Origin: Starkeya sp. ORNL1
GTDB lineage: Bacteria > Pseudomonadota > Alphaproteobacteria > Rhizobiales > Xanthobacteraceae
Length of the DNA: 64,000 bases
Assembly: GCF_012971745.1 (NCBI RefSeq)
Contig: NZ_CP048834.1
Location: forward strand, 1,674,001 to 1,738,000
Direction: 5' to 3'
Shown: positions 45,094 through 53,603 of the stretch, piece after piece
Numbering within the stretch: position 1 is the stretch's first letter
How the letters are laid out: each line of letters begins with the position of its first letter
Program-made: the position numbers and the translations under genes
Notes under the pieces: model-generated
Told to the model about the DNA's origin: nothing
The model's input: only the letters and a program-made list of their open reading frames with translations
Databases searched by the model: none

Positions 45094-45588
45094 CTACCTG
45101 GCGCGCAGGCGAAGGTCGCCGATGCCGACCGCGAGATTGACGCCGGTCTTGCCCTCGACGCTGACCGGCTGCAACGCGATGGTGTTGCCGGAGCCGCCCA
45201 CAAGGGCGTTGGCGCCGGCGCCGAGACCCCAGGCCGCCGCCGCCGATGCGCCGACATAGTTTCCGGCCAGCGCGCCCGGAGCGGGATTGGCGGTCGGAGC
45301 GAGCACGCCCCAGAGCAGCACGCTGCGGGTCGTCACGCCGAGATCGACGCCCCAGCGGCTCATCGTGCCTTCATAGTGCGTGCGGTAGCCGCGCCTGGAG
45401 CGGAAGGTGCATTCCAGCGTACGGCGCGAGCCGATGACAAAGCTGACCGAGGGCCCGGCATGGCACTCAAGGTTGCCGGCGGCGACGCGGCGGATCTGGG
45501 CGCTCGCGGGGGTCGCCATGATGCCGGCGGCGCCGGCGAGCAGGGCGACGCACAGAATGGCGCGCGTGAGGGAAGTCCGTATCATCAT
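45094..45588 (-). CDS. DUF992 domain-containing secreted protein
   Basis: The 164-residue product has a signal peptide (ILCVALLAGAAGIMATPASA) and the DUF992 pattern: AAGNLECHAGPSVSFVIGSR, RTLECTF, YEGTMSRWGVDLGVTTRSVL, WGVLAPTANPAPGALAGNYV, and SIALQP-like NTIALQPVSVEGKTGVNLAV. The two Cys are probably paired. The family is restricted mainly to Hyphomicrobiales; a periplasmic or surface role is assumed. The ATG at 45586-45588 (MMIRTS) is preceded by aaggagat. Confidence 0.88.
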   Translation of the reverse strand: MMIRTSLTRAILCVALLAGAAGIMATPASAQIRRVAAGNLECHAGPSVSFVIGSRRTLECTFRSRRGYRTHYEGTMSRWGVDLGVTTRSVLLWGVLAPTANPAPGALAGNYVGASAAAAWGLGAGANALVGGSGNTIALQPVSVEGKTGVNLAVGIGDLRLRAR

Positions 45589-45684
45589 CCAATCTCCTTG
45601 GGGTCTTTGCCCAAGGCATCAGAGCCACCCCGGCGCGGGATGCGCAATCGGTAAAATGGCGTTCCTGAGCGTCACGCGGGGCAA

Positions 45685-46320
45685 CTAAATGCCCCCTGTC
45701 ACAAGTTTGGCGCTCGCAGCGAGCGCGAGAAACAGCATGATGATCCCCGAGGCGATATCGAAGACCCTCAGGCGCTGCTCATGCTGAATGACGACGCCCA
45801 TGAACTTGCCGACGCACGCGTATCCGAGACACCCGGCGGAACTCATGATCATGAGGCCGAGCACGAAGTCCTCGCGAGCACCGACGCTCGCAAAGGACTG
45901 GCCGACGAACGCGGGGATCAACAGGCGCTCCAGATAGGTAAGCGGATTGGTCCACACGAACGTCAGCACGCGACGGATGCATTGTACCGCGTCGGGTTCG
46001 AAGGCCGCGCCGGCGCACCTCTCCAGCGTCAGTGACAGTCTCAGCTTTCGGCAAGCCTGATAGGCGATCAGGGCAACGCCGGCCCAGGACAACGCCGTGC
46101 GGACGCTGCCACCTGCCGAACCCAGCATTCCGGTCAGGATCTGGGATGAGCTCAACAGCACCAGAAAGCTCAAGCACGTCGTGGTGGCTACGAGTGTAAC
46201 GCGCCCTCGCGCCAGCCCTTCGCGCAGGATCATGGCACTGTTCGGCCCGAGGGATACTATTGACGCCGCACCAATTGCGATGCCAACCCAGAATGCATTG
46301 ATCTCAGTCTCGAACGTCAT
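45685..46320 (-). CDS. LysE-family amino-acid exporter
   Basis: From MTFETEINAFWVGIAIGAAS the 211-residue protein has six hydrophobic segments and the LysE/ArgO motif SLGPNSAMILREGLARGRVT after helix 1 (GPQNxFVLRQGL in the family). It probably exports a basic or other amino acid from the cytoplasm; the substrate is not determinable. No LysG-type regulator lies beside it. An upstream ATG at 46356 would add 12 residues. Confidence 0.82.
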   Translation of the reverse strand: MTFETEINAFWVGIAIGAASIVSLGPNSAMILREGLARGRVTLVATTTCLSFLVLLSSSQILTGMLGSAGGSVRTALSWAGVALIAYQACRKLRLSLTLERCAGAAFEPDAVQCIRRVLTFVWTNPLTYLERLLIPAFVGQSFASVGAREDFVLGLMIMSSAGCLGYACVGKFMGVVIQHEQRLRVFDIASGIIMLFLALAASAKLVTGGI

Positions 46321-46479
46321 CGCAGGCCCCCACGAATTGGTCATGGGGCGAGGCAAATCCTCTCACCGTGAGTCCAGCGTGAACTGTCTCGAAGCGGCGT
46401 TGGACTTCGAATGGCGATTTACTTGACGGAACTGGTCACAGAGAGACCGGCGCGTCGTCTGGTTCGACGCGCCCCACAT

Positions 46480-46575
46480 CGCGCGGCGGCCCAGATCTCG
46501 CAGACGATCCCGGCGGCCGGCTGCTGGCGCCGCACGAGCCCGACGCCCTGGCCTGCAAGCTGACGGGCGGGGCAT
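46480..46575 (-). pseudogene. possible remnant of a nitronate monooxygenase C-terminus
   Basis: One minus-strand frame reads LAGQGVGLVRRQQPAAGIVC then EIWAAAR, reminiscent of the AGQGVGLI...PAAEIVxxI end of 2-nitropropane dioxygenase-like enzymes. No start, upstream domain or proper stop is present. Assignment rests on 32 codons. Confidence 0.3.
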
Positions 46576-46622
46576 GGGCCCTGCTCGGGAGCCCGCTGTT
46601 CCTTCCGCCGGCGGCCGACCGC

Positions 46623-47159
46623 TCAATCGATGATGTTCACCCGCCTGACTTCCCAGGTGCGCGATGGATGATTGTCGCAATTGTACTGGAGGCCCTCGAC
46701 ATTGTTGGCCGTGCTCACGCCACCGGCAATGGTCAGGCATTTGCCGGTCTGCAGGTTCACGAGCTTGTAGATGCCGCCGCTTGCCACCTGCTGCAACGTC
46801 CAGCGGCGCGAGCGATCATCGTCGCAATTATACTGGAGGGCGCGCACGTTGTTTTCGGTGCTTCGTCCGCCGGCAATGGTCAGGCACTTGCCGGTCTGCA
46901 GGTTGGCGATCTTGTAGACACCGTTCGAGCCAATCAGTCGCCAGCGGCGCGAAGGATGGCTGTCGCAGATATACTGCACCGTTCCCAGATTGTTCGCGGT
47001 GCTCACTCCCCCGGCAATGGTGAGGCATTTGCGGGTCTGCACGTTGATCAGCATCCACTGATCTGCCGCCGATGCATCGCGCGGGGCGGCTACCAGCAGC
47101 AACCCGGCCGCCAGAAGACTGGATGCAATGAATCGGAAAGCCCGTAAAAGTGCACGCAT
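46623..47159 (-). CDS. secreted ricin-type beta-trefoil lectin, three repeats
   Basis: A 178-residue protein with a signal peptide (FIASSLLAAGLLLVAAPRDA). Three near-identical units of 44-46 residues follow, each with KCLTIAGG(V/R)ST(A/E)NN, LQYNCD or VQYICD, and the QxW-like SRRWRL / SRRWTL / SRTWEV. This is a complete beta-trefoil of the RICIN family, likely binding sugars outside the cell or in the periplasm. There is no attached enzyme or toxin. The high identity between units suggests recent internal duplication. Confidence 0.85.
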   Translation of the reverse strand: MRALLRAFRFIASSLLAAGLLLVAAPRDASAADQWMLINVQTRKCLTIAGGVSTANNLGTVQYICDSHPSRRWRLIGSNGVYKIANLQTGKCLTIAGGRSTENNVRALQYNCDDDRSRRWTLQQVASGGIYKLVNLQTGKCLTIAGGVSTANNVEGLQYNCDNHPSRTWEVRRVNIID

Positions 47160-47459
47160 GATCCCTCTCCCAGGACATGGCTACAGCAACCGGCAACTGA
47201 TGTTCTTAGTATCACAAGTGAATATTGATTTCACGCGGCGCATCTTGCCTGAACAATTCGTAGCAAAGCTGATGTATCTAATCCAAGCTGTTGAAATGAC
47301 GTAGGGTTTGATTTGCACAGGCCGATCCCTGCGATTTCCGGGGCGCACCGCCTGCCCGGATGAACGCGCGCTGACAGGCGCGTTCAGGTGCGATTGCACC
47401 GCCGGCCCCTAGAAGGCCGCGATGCCGCCTGCCGGCATGAACCAATCGTGGGGACCATT
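47160..47459. other. intergenic region, AT-richer promoter area
   Basis: The region lies between divergent lectin and a small secreted-protein gene. It includes AT-rich DNA at 47205-47320 and an inverted repeat TGAACGCGC/GCGCGTTCA at 47361-47386. No gene was recognised. Confidence 0.4.
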
Positions 47460-47816
47460 ATGCTCCGTGCCGCCTTGCTTCCGCTCGCCGCCGCCCTCGT
47501 GCTCGGCGCCTTTGCCGCTGCACCGGCGATGGGCGAGACCGCTGTCCGCCTGTTCAAGATCGTCACGGTAAAGGACGAGATCATCGTCGGGCTGACCCCG
47601 ACCGATGCCGCCCGCCTCGGAGCCGAGGATGCCGGCGCCATCGCCGCCGGCCTCAGCACGCCCGGCGGGCTCACCGTGTGGCGCTTCGCGGTGCGCAAGA
47701 ACGCGGCGGGCGGGCTCGAATATGCGCCGCTGGACCGCGTCGCGCTGCTGCCGCACGAATCGCTCCGGGTCGAGCCGTACAAGGCGGCGATCCCGGTGAT
47801 CGCGCCGCAGCCATGA
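47460..47816 (+). CDS. small secreted hypothetical protein, 118 aa
   Basis: The ATG at 47460 gives a signal peptide (LPLAAALVLGAFAAAPAMG) and a mature domain with FKIVTVKDEIIVGLTPTDAA and LTVWRFAVRKNAAGGLEYAP. The pattern is of a short beta-rich periplasmic protein. Similar proteins are found beside small two-TM genes in related bacteria. Its TGA overlaps the next ATG (ATGA), so the two are coupled. Confidence 0.65.
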   Translation: MLRAALLPLAAALVLGAFAAAPAMGETAVRLFKIVTVKDEIIVGLTPTDAARLGAEDAGAIAAGLSTPGGLTVWRFAVRKNAAGGLEYAPLDRVALLPHESLRVEPYKAAIPVIAPQP

Positions 47817-48004
47817 GGTACCTCATCGCAGGTGTGCTGATCGTGCTCGGCGGCGGCTGGACCTGGTTCGTCACCATGGCCGCGCAAATGGTCTCGCGCT
47901 CCATCCGCCCGATGGAGGACATTCTGATGCCCGCGCTGCCCGGCATCTTCCTGATACTGGTGGGGGTGTTCATCCTGATGCGGCGGCGTTCGCGCCAGCC
48001 CTGA
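47813..48004 (+). CDS. small two-TM membrane protein, 63 aa
   Basis: The ATG overlaps the previous stop by four bases. The 63 residues contain two membrane helices (YLIAGVLIVLGGGWTWFVTM; LPGIFLILVGVFILMRR) joined by a short polar loop, ending RRRSRQP. It is coupled to the secreted protein upstream, suggesting a joint envelope role. Family unknown. Confidence 0.65.
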   Translation: MRYLIAGVLIVLGGGWTWFVTMAAQMVSRSIRPMEDILMPALPGIFLILVGVFILMRRRSRQP

Positions 48005-48296
48005 AGCATCGTCGCACCCGATGGGCGGCTGGCCGGAAGGTCGGGGCCAGCGCGCCGCCTATTCCTGCGAAAATCTCGCGCTATTCGGCGAACCGGCCAA
48101 GTCGCCACGAAAGGCGGCCGGCATGGTTAACTTGGCCGAGCGAAGCACGCGCGGCGCCGATTTTTAGGCTATATTCTGGTCTGCCGATATTTCGCGCACG
48201 GCGTGAGCCGAACACGCTTTTATATTGAACGAACGCTAGGAACGGCTCAAGCTGGCGGAAGCTGACACCATCGTGCCAGTGCTGGGGGGAGTTTCC

Positions 48297-50750
48297 ATGC
48301 GGTATCGCGGACATCGCCTGATCACCCTGACATCCGCCGCACTGGTGATCTTCGGCCAGATCGGGCCGGGCTTCGCGCAGTCGGCCCGACCGGCCGCGGC
48401 GACGCAGAAGGCGGCGACGCCCGCCCCCGCCCCAACTCCCGCACCCTGGCCGCGCGTGGTCGATGGCGAGGGCTTCGAGATCACCATCTACCAGCCGCAG
48501 GTCGACAAATGGGCGGGCGACCTGCTGGAGGCGCGCGCCGCGGTGTCGGTGTCGCGCGAGGCGACTCCCGAACCGGCGCTCGGCGTGATCTGGCTCACCG
48601 CCCGCACCCAGGTCGATCGCGCCAACGGCCTCGTCGCGCTGGACGACATCACCATCACCAAGGCCGCCTTCCCGACCGACGCCGGCAATACCGAGACCTA
48701 TCTCGCCGCGGTGCGCGACGAGGCGCCGACCGGCGTGCGCACCATCTCGCTGGCTCGCCTGCAGGCCAGCCTCGCAGTGGCGGACGACACGCAGGACGCC
48801 GCCAAGGCGGTGCCGGTGAAGAACGCGGTGCCACGCATCATCTACAGCGAAGGTCCGGCGATGCTGGTGCTGGTCGACGGCAAGCCGGACCTGCGCGACG
48901 TGGCCGGCACCAAGCTGCTGCGCATCATCAACACCCGGGCGCTGATCGTGCTCGACCAGCTGAGCGGCAAATATTATCTGCGCGCGCTGAAGGGCTGGCG
49001 CGAGGCGGCGAGCCTCGACGGGCCGTGGCAGGTCGCGGCCAAGCCGCCCGCTTCGCTCGCCACCGCGCTGAAGGCGGCCGGCAGCCAGGTCGATCCGATG
49101 GACACGCCGGCGCCGGAGATCGCCGATGCGGTCGCGGCCGGCGAAGTGCCGACCATGTATGTCAGCCAGGTGCCGACCGAGCTGGTGCAGACCGAAGGCA
49201 AGCCGGAACTCGCGCCGATCCCCGGCACCCAGCTGCTCTATGTGAACAACACGCAGAGCCAGATCGTCGTCGATGTGGGCTCGCAGGACTATTATGTGCT
49301 GATCGCCGGGCGCTGGTTCCGCACCAAGTCGCTCGCTAGCGGCCCCTGGGACTATATCGCCAACGACAAGCTGCCGGCCGACTTTGCCAAAATCCCGGAG
49401 AACCATCCCAAGGCCGACGTGCTCGCCTCGGTCAGCGGCACCCCGCAGGCGCAGGCAGCGCTGATCGACAACCAGATTCCGCAGACCGCCTCGGTGGACC
49501 GCAAGAAGGCCAAGGCGAATGTGCGCTATGACGGCGCGCCGAAGCTGCAGCCGATCGAGGGCACCGCGCTGGAATATGTGGTGAACTCGCCGGTCCCGGT
49601 GATCAAGGTCGACGCCAACAGCTATTACGCGGTGGAAAATGGCGTGTGGTTCGTCGCCACCAGCGTCAATGGTCCGTGGAGCGTGGCGGCCGAGGTGCCG
49701 GCGGTGATCTACACCATCCCGGCGAGCTCGCCCTTGCACTATGTCACCTATGTCAGGGTCTATGGTTCGAGCGGCGACATCGTCTATGTCGGCTACACGC
49801 CCGGCTATTACGGCACCGTGGTGTCGCCGACCGGGGTCGTGGTCTATGGCACCGGCTATTATTATCCCTCGTGGACCGGCAGCTACTGGTACCCCTACCC
49901 CGCGACCTATGGCTATGGCGCCGCCTTCGCCTGGGGCGCGGTGGCGGGCTTCACGCTCGGCGCCATCGCCGGCGCGGCCTGGTATGGCGGCGCCTGGGGC
50001 TGGAATCGCTGGCGCGGCGATGTCGATATCAACATCAACCGGAACGTCGATTTCAACCGGAACAATGTCTACAACCGGTGGAACAACAACGCCGTCCATA
50101 GCCGCGTCGACAACCGCATCGACCGCAATTTCGGGCCGGACGGACGTGGCTCCGACCGGCGCGGCCCGGACGGGCGCAACAACCTCGCCGACCGCGCCAA
50201 TGACGCGCGCAACCGGCCGGGAGATCGCCCGGGCCAGGGCGATCGTCCGGGCCAGGGCGATCGTCCGGGCCAGGGCGATCGCAACCGGCCGGCCCAGTGG
50301 GACCGCCCGGGTCAGGGCGATCGCAACAAACCCGGCCAGGGCGACCGCGCCGGCAAGGGCGACCGCCCCGGCGCCGACCGCGCCGCGAGCAAGGGCAAGG
50401 GTGCTGGCGACCGCGCCAAGCAAGGTTCCGCCAATCGCGCGCCGTCAAAGCCGAAGCCGGCCGCGAATGACCGCTATGCCGGCCGCGACGGCAATGTCTA
50501 CAAGCGCGGCGCGCAGGGCTGGGAAGGTCCGCAGGGCCGCCCGCCGGGAGCCGACGAGCTTCGCAACCTCAACCGCAGCGAGGGCGCGCGCTTCAATGGC
50601 GGCCAGATGGAGCGCTCACACTTCAGCGGGGGCGGCTATGGTGGCGGCGGCGGATATCGCGGCGGCGGCGGTCCGCGCGGCGGGTTCAGTGGTGGCGGCG
50701 GAGGGGGGTTCCCTCGTGGTGGCGGTGGCGGCGGCCGCGGCCGGCGCTGA
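48297..50750 (+). CDS. large secreted protein with Tyr-rich core and Gly/Arg-rich repetitive tail
   Basis: From the ATG at 48297 (ribosome site GGGGGGAG) the 817-residue product has a signal peptide (ITLTSAALVIFGQIGPGFA). Beta-rich repeats follow, with paired motifs ALIVLDQLSGKYYLRALKGW, QIVVDVGSQDYYVLIAGRWF and VIKVDANSYYAVENGVWFVA, three copies of one unit. Next come a Tyr/Gly hydrophobic stretch (YYGTVVSPTGVVVYGTGYYY), an Asn-rich segment, tandem RPGQGD hexapeptides and a Gly-rich end. It is probably exported and surface or matrix associated. The triple unit resembles proteins seen in Hyphomicrobiales with unknown function. An upstream in-frame start at 48273 lacks support. Confidence 0.75.
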   Translation: MRYRGHRLITLTSAALVIFGQIGPGFAQSARPAAATQKAATPAPAPTPAPWPRVVDGEGFEITIYQPQVDKWAGDLLEARAAVSVSREATPEPALGVIWLTARTQVDRANGLVALDDITITKAAFPTDAGNTETYLAAVRDEAPTGVRTISLARLQASLAVADDTQDAAKAVPVKNAVPRIIYSEGPAMLVLVDGKPDLRDVAGTKLLRIINTRALIVLDQLSGKYYLRALKGWREAASLDGPWQVAAKPPASLATALKAAGSQVDPMDTPAPEIADAVAAGEVPTMYVSQVPTELVQTEGKPELAPIPGTQLLYVNNTQSQIVVDVGSQDYYVLIAGRWFRTKSLASGPWDYIANDKLPADFAKIPENHPKADVLASVSGTPQAQAALIDNQIPQTASVDRKKAKANVRYDGAPKLQPIEGTALEYVVNSPVPVIKVDANSYYAVENGVWFVATSVNGPWSVAAEVPAVIYTIPASSPLHYVTYVRVYGSSGDIVYVGYTPGYYGTVVSPTGVVVYGTGYYYPSWTGSYWYPYPATYGYGAAFAWGAVAGFTLGAIAGAAWYGGAWGWNRWRGDVDININRNVDFNRNNVYNRWNNNAVHSRVDNRIDRNFGPDGRGSDRRGPDGRNNLADRANDARNRPGDRPGQGDRPGQGDRPGQGDRNRPAQWDRPGQGDRNKPGQGDRAGKGDRPGADRAASKGKGAGDRAKQGSANRAPSKPKPAANDRYAGRDGNVYKRGAQGWEGPQGRPPGADELRNLNRSEGARFNGGQMERSHFSGGGYGGGGGYRGGGGPRGGFSGGGGGGFPRGGGGGGRGRR
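50221..50360 (+). repeat. tandem 18-bp coding repeats (RPGQGD units)
   Basis: Units of CGCCCGGGCCAGGGCGAT type repeat three times exactly and then with variation (RPAQWD, KPGQGD). This makes an Arg/Pro/Gly/Gln/Asp low-complexity linker inside the large secreted protein, a likely site of copy-number change. Confidence 0.8.
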
Positions 50751-50771
50751 ACCTCATACGTTCGCTCTGGC

Positions 50772-50795
50772 GCCGGCGACCTCCGGGTCGCCGGC
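50772..50795. terminator. hairpin between convergent genes, terminator-like
   Basis: GCCGGCGAC, ctccgg, GTCGCCGGC: a nine-pair stem ending at the DUF3175 stop. There is no T run, so termination strength is uncertain. Confidence 0.45.
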
Positions 50796-51080
50796 TCAGT
50801 GGCCGAACTGTTTGCGCAGCTCGCCCTTCGCCGCTTCCAGCGTCTCGCGTTTCGACGAGGAAAGATGGCGTCCGGCCCTGTTGATGTAGAAGCTCAGCAT
50901 CGACATGGCGGATCGAAACGGGGAGGACTTCCTCCGCTCGCTTTCCTCCGCTGATTTCTTGAGGGATTTGGCGATCTTCTCGGGATCGTCGGCTTCGAAT
51001 ATGTGTTCTTGCAGGTCCATCGCGTCGCTGTATCGGGTGACGTCGGCGGACCATTGCTCGTTAGAATGGCTCATACTCAT
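50796..51080 (-). CDS. DUF3175 domain-containing protein
   Basis: From MSMSHSNEQWSADVTRYSDA the 94-residue protein matches DUF3175 end to end: WSADVTRYSDAMDLQEHIFE, DDPEKIAKSLKKSAEESERR, KSSPFRSAMSMLSFYINRAG and RHLSSSKRETLEAAKGELRK. It is soluble, basic and helical; the family has no assigned function. The ATG at 51074 is a second choice. Confidence 0.85.
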   Translation of the reverse strand: MSMSHSNEQWSADVTRYSDAMDLQEHIFEADDPEKIAKSLKKSAEESERRKSSPFRSAMSMLSFYINRAGRHLSSSKRETLEAAKGELRKQFGH

Positions 51081-51323
51081 TCTCTCATCACTTCCAAGCC
51101 ACGGGATACTAACGCGCTCGCAGGTCGGGCGTTCCTCCGCGGTGCGATCACTGCGGTGCGACTGGGGCCGTGGCCCTGCCAGGACGGCGGCGCGGTCGGG
51201 CGCGGCCGGCATTTACGCGTCCCTTATGCGCGCAGTGGCAAATGCCAATCGCAAGCTGATACGGGGTGCGCCACATATACTTCACCCACCGTGGCTGGGG
51301 CCGATGCGGGATGGAGTTGGGAG

Positions 51324-51488
51324 ATGTCGCTTCACAGGATCACGCTCTGCGTCAAGCGCTTCATGCAGATCATTGACGAGGAAGTGGCCGATGCGGCCGA
51401 GATGAATGCCCGCGCCTACGGCGCCGGCGACCACCGCAAGGCGCCTGCGGCGGCGCGGCATGGTCACGCCACGCTGTTCGGCGCCTGA
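51324..51488 (+). CDS. small hypothetical protein, 54 aa
   Basis: ATG at 51324 behind TTGGGAG. The product SLHRITLCVKRFMQIIDEEV followed by ADAAEMNARAYGAGDHRKAP has an amphipathic helix start and a His/Ala-rich end. No domain was recognised. Confidence 0.4.
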   Translation: MSLHRITLCVKRFMQIIDEEVADAAEMNARAYGAGDHRKAPAAARHGHATLFGA

Positions 51489-51601
51489 GGCCTGCTGGCT
51501 CGCCGGCGGCAATGCCGGAATTGCGTTGCATTTTCTGGTGGTTGCGCCACGATGGTGGTGGTCGCGAACCGTCGCGTGCGACCGATTCCAGGAACCGCAC
51601 C

Positions 51602-51889
51602 ATGCCGACCATCGCCCAGCTTGTCGTATGGATCATCGTCGGCCTGGTTGGCGGCACCCTTGCCGGCCTCGCCACCACCTGGACCACCAAAGGCTACGGC
51701 ATGGGCCGCAATCTCGTGATCGGGCTGATCGGCGCGGTCATTGGCGGCTTGCTGTTCCGGCTGCTCGGCCTGTGGCCGGGGCTCGACCAGATCTCGATCT
51801 CGCTGCGCGACGTGGTCTCCGCCTTCCTCGGCTCGCTCATCGTGCTCGGCGCGCTCTGGGCCTGGCAGCGCTGGGGGCGCACGGCCTAG
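51602..51889 (+). CDS. GlsB/YeaQ/YmgE-family membrane protein
   Basis: From MPTIAQLVVWIIVGLVGGTL the 95-residue protein has three membrane helices (VVWIIVGLVGGTLAGLATT; LVIGLIGAVIGGLLFRLLGL; VSAFLGSLIVLGALWAWQRW) and the family's GxIGxxIGG-like Gly motif. Such proteins are small inner-membrane stress-associated proteins of unknown mechanism. Confidence 0.85.
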   Translation: MPTIAQLVVWIIVGLVGGTLAGLATTWTTKGYGMGRNLVIGLIGAVIGGLLFRLLGLWPGLDQISISLRDVVSAFLGSLIVLGALWAWQRWGRTA

Positions 51890-51894
51890 CCAGA

Positions 51895-51922
51895 GTGACC
51901 CGTCCGGATCTGAACGGGTCAC
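51895..51922. terminator. hairpin between convergent genes, terminator-like
   Basis: GTGACCCGT, ten-base loop, ACGGGTCAC. It lies six bases after the GlsB-family stop. Confidence 0.5.
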
Positions 51923-51974
51923 CTTAGGTTCAGCAAAGCCGCCGCACCGCGGCGGTCATGCCGCCTGTCCCAGC

Positions 51975-53603
51975 CTATTTACCGGCCTGCGCGGCGATAG
52001 CGGCTTCGATCTGCTCCTTTACGGCTCCCATATTGAAGCTCGCGCCCTTCTGCATCGGCGGGAATTCGATGAAGGTCTGCGCAGCCTTCGCCACCTCCTG
52101 CTGCACGAAGACGAAGCGCCAGAACTCATAGGCAAACCAGTTGTAATAGGCGAGCGAGCCGACGGCGCCGCTGGGCATGCCGGTGCGCTCATAAGGATCG
52201 AGCCGAAGATTGACCAGGATCGGCCAGTCGACCTTCACGGTCGCGCCGAGCCAGCCGCCGGGCTGGTCGGTGAAGCGATACTTGAAGTCGTCGATGCGGA
52301 CCGCGCTCAGCGTGCCCTCGGTGAAATAGAAGATCTCGTGCCGCTTCGACGGACCCTTTCCTGTAATCACGTCCATCTGGTTGTAGCCGTCCAGATGCAC
52401 CTTGAAGGTCCGGTCGCCGATCGTCTTGCCCTTGAGCAATTCGCTGGTCACGTCGGGATTGCCGGCCGCAGCCACGAGGGTCGGGAACCAGTCGAGGCCG
52501 GAAAAGATGCCGTTCTCGACCTTGCCGGCGGGAACCTTGCCGGGCCAGCGGATGATCGCCGGGACCCGGAAGCCGCCTTCAAGCGCAGTGCCCTTGCCGC
52601 CGGCAAACGGGGTCTGCCCGCCATCGGGCCAGGTGAAGTTCTCGGCGCCATTGTCGGTGGTGAACACCACGATGGTGTTGTCGTCGACGCCATTGTCCTT
52701 CAGGTACTTCATGACGGAGCCGACGATATCGTCGAGCTGGGCCATGCCGGCTTCCTCGATGCTCCAGCCGTTTTCCGGCGTGCGCATGGCTTCATACTTG
52801 TCGGACAGATGGGTCACGACATGCATGCGGGTGGGGTTCAGCCAGACGAAGAACGGCTTCTTGTCCGTCCGCGCCTTGTCCATGAATTTCAGGGTGTTAT
52901 CGAGGATCTCGTCGTCCACCGTCTTCATCCGCTCGGGATAGAGCGTGCCGGCGTCCTCGATGCGCTGCCTGCCGATCTTGCCCCAGCGCGGCTGCACGGT
53001 CGCATCGTCATCGGCCGTCGCCCATGAATGCACCATGTTGCGCGGGCCGACGGTGTCCTTCAGCGCCGGCGGGTAGTTGCGATGCGATGGGTCTTCCATC
53101 GCGTCGAGATGGTAGAGATAGCCGAAGAACTCGTCGAAGCCGTGCACCGTCGGCAGGAACTCGTTCAGGTCGCCGAGATGGTTCTTGCCGAACTGCCCGG
53201 TGCTGTAGCCGAGCGGCTTGAGCGCCTGGGCGATGGTGATGGCTTCGGCGGGAATGCCGATGGTGGAGCCGGCCTGGCCGACCGTCGTCAGGCCGGTGCG
53301 GATCGGCAGTTCGCCGGTGATGAAGTTGCACCGGCCCGCCGTGCAGCTCGCCTCCGCATAGTAATCGGTGAAGCGAATACCCTCATTGGCGAGCCGATCG
53401 AGGTTGGGCGTGCGCCCCGCCATGATGCCCTGATTATAGACGCCGATGTTCGACCAGCCGACATCATCGCCCATGATGACGACGATGTTCGGTGGAGCGC
53501 TTGCCGGCGCCTGGGCCGAGGCCATCCCGGTCAACGCCGTCGCGAGCAGGAGCCCGCCGGCCATGCTGCCGAATGCGCGCGTGAATCTGGACCTTGTCGT
53601 CAT
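51975..53603 (-). CDS. arylsulfatase (sulfatase family), exported
   Basis: From the ATG at 53601-53603 (GGGAGG upstream) the 542-residue enzyme has a signal peptide (SMAGGLLLATALTGMASA). It has metal-binding IVVIMGDDVGWSNIGVYNQG and the formylglycine site ASCTAGRCNFITGELP; CTAGR fits C-x-(A/P)-x-R, so an FGE-type maturase is needed. Other active-site pieces are GKNHLGDLNEFLPTVHGFDE and TTDNGAENFTWPDGGQTPFA. It releases sulfate from aryl or alkyl esters in the periplasm. No sulfate or FGE genes are adjacent. The longer frame to 53825 lacks support. Confidence 0.93.
   Translation of the reverse strand: MTTRSRFTRAFGSMAGGLLLATALTGMASAQAPASAPPNIVVIMGDDVGWSNIGVYNQGIMAGRTPNLDRLANEGIRFTDYYAEASCTAGRCNFITGELPIRTGLTTVGQAGSTIGIPAEAITIAQALKPLGYSTGQFGKNHLGDLNEFLPTVHGFDEFFGYLYHLDAMEDPSHRNYPPALKDTVGPRNMVHSWATADDDATVQPRWGKIGRQRIEDAGTLYPERMKTVDDEILDNTLKFMDKARTDKKPFFVWLNPTRMHVVTHLSDKYEAMRTPENGWSIEEAGMAQLDDIVGSVMKYLKDNGVDDNTIVVFTTDNGAENFTWPDGGQTPFAGGKGTALEGGFRVPAIIRWPGKVPAGKVENGIFSGLDWFPTLVAAAGNPDVTSELLKGKTIGDRTFKVHLDGYNQMDVITGKGPSKRHEIFYFTEGTLSAVRIDDFKYRFTDQPGGWLGATVKVDWPILVNLRLDPYERTGMPSGAVGSLAYYNWFAYEFWRFVFVQQEVAKAAQTFIEFPPMQKGASFNMGAVKEQIEAAIAAQAGK

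Noticed and set aside
47361..47386. Rho-independent terminator TGAACGCGC/GCGCGTTCA
   Set aside because: It lies in a divergent promoter region with no T run, and no gene ends there.
48081..50423. 780-codon open frame on the minus strand opposite the large secreted protein
   Set aside because: It is the antisense of a high-GC gene with regular codon bias. It is rich in Arg/His/Gly with no domain, while the plus strand has a signal peptide, ribosome site and repeats.
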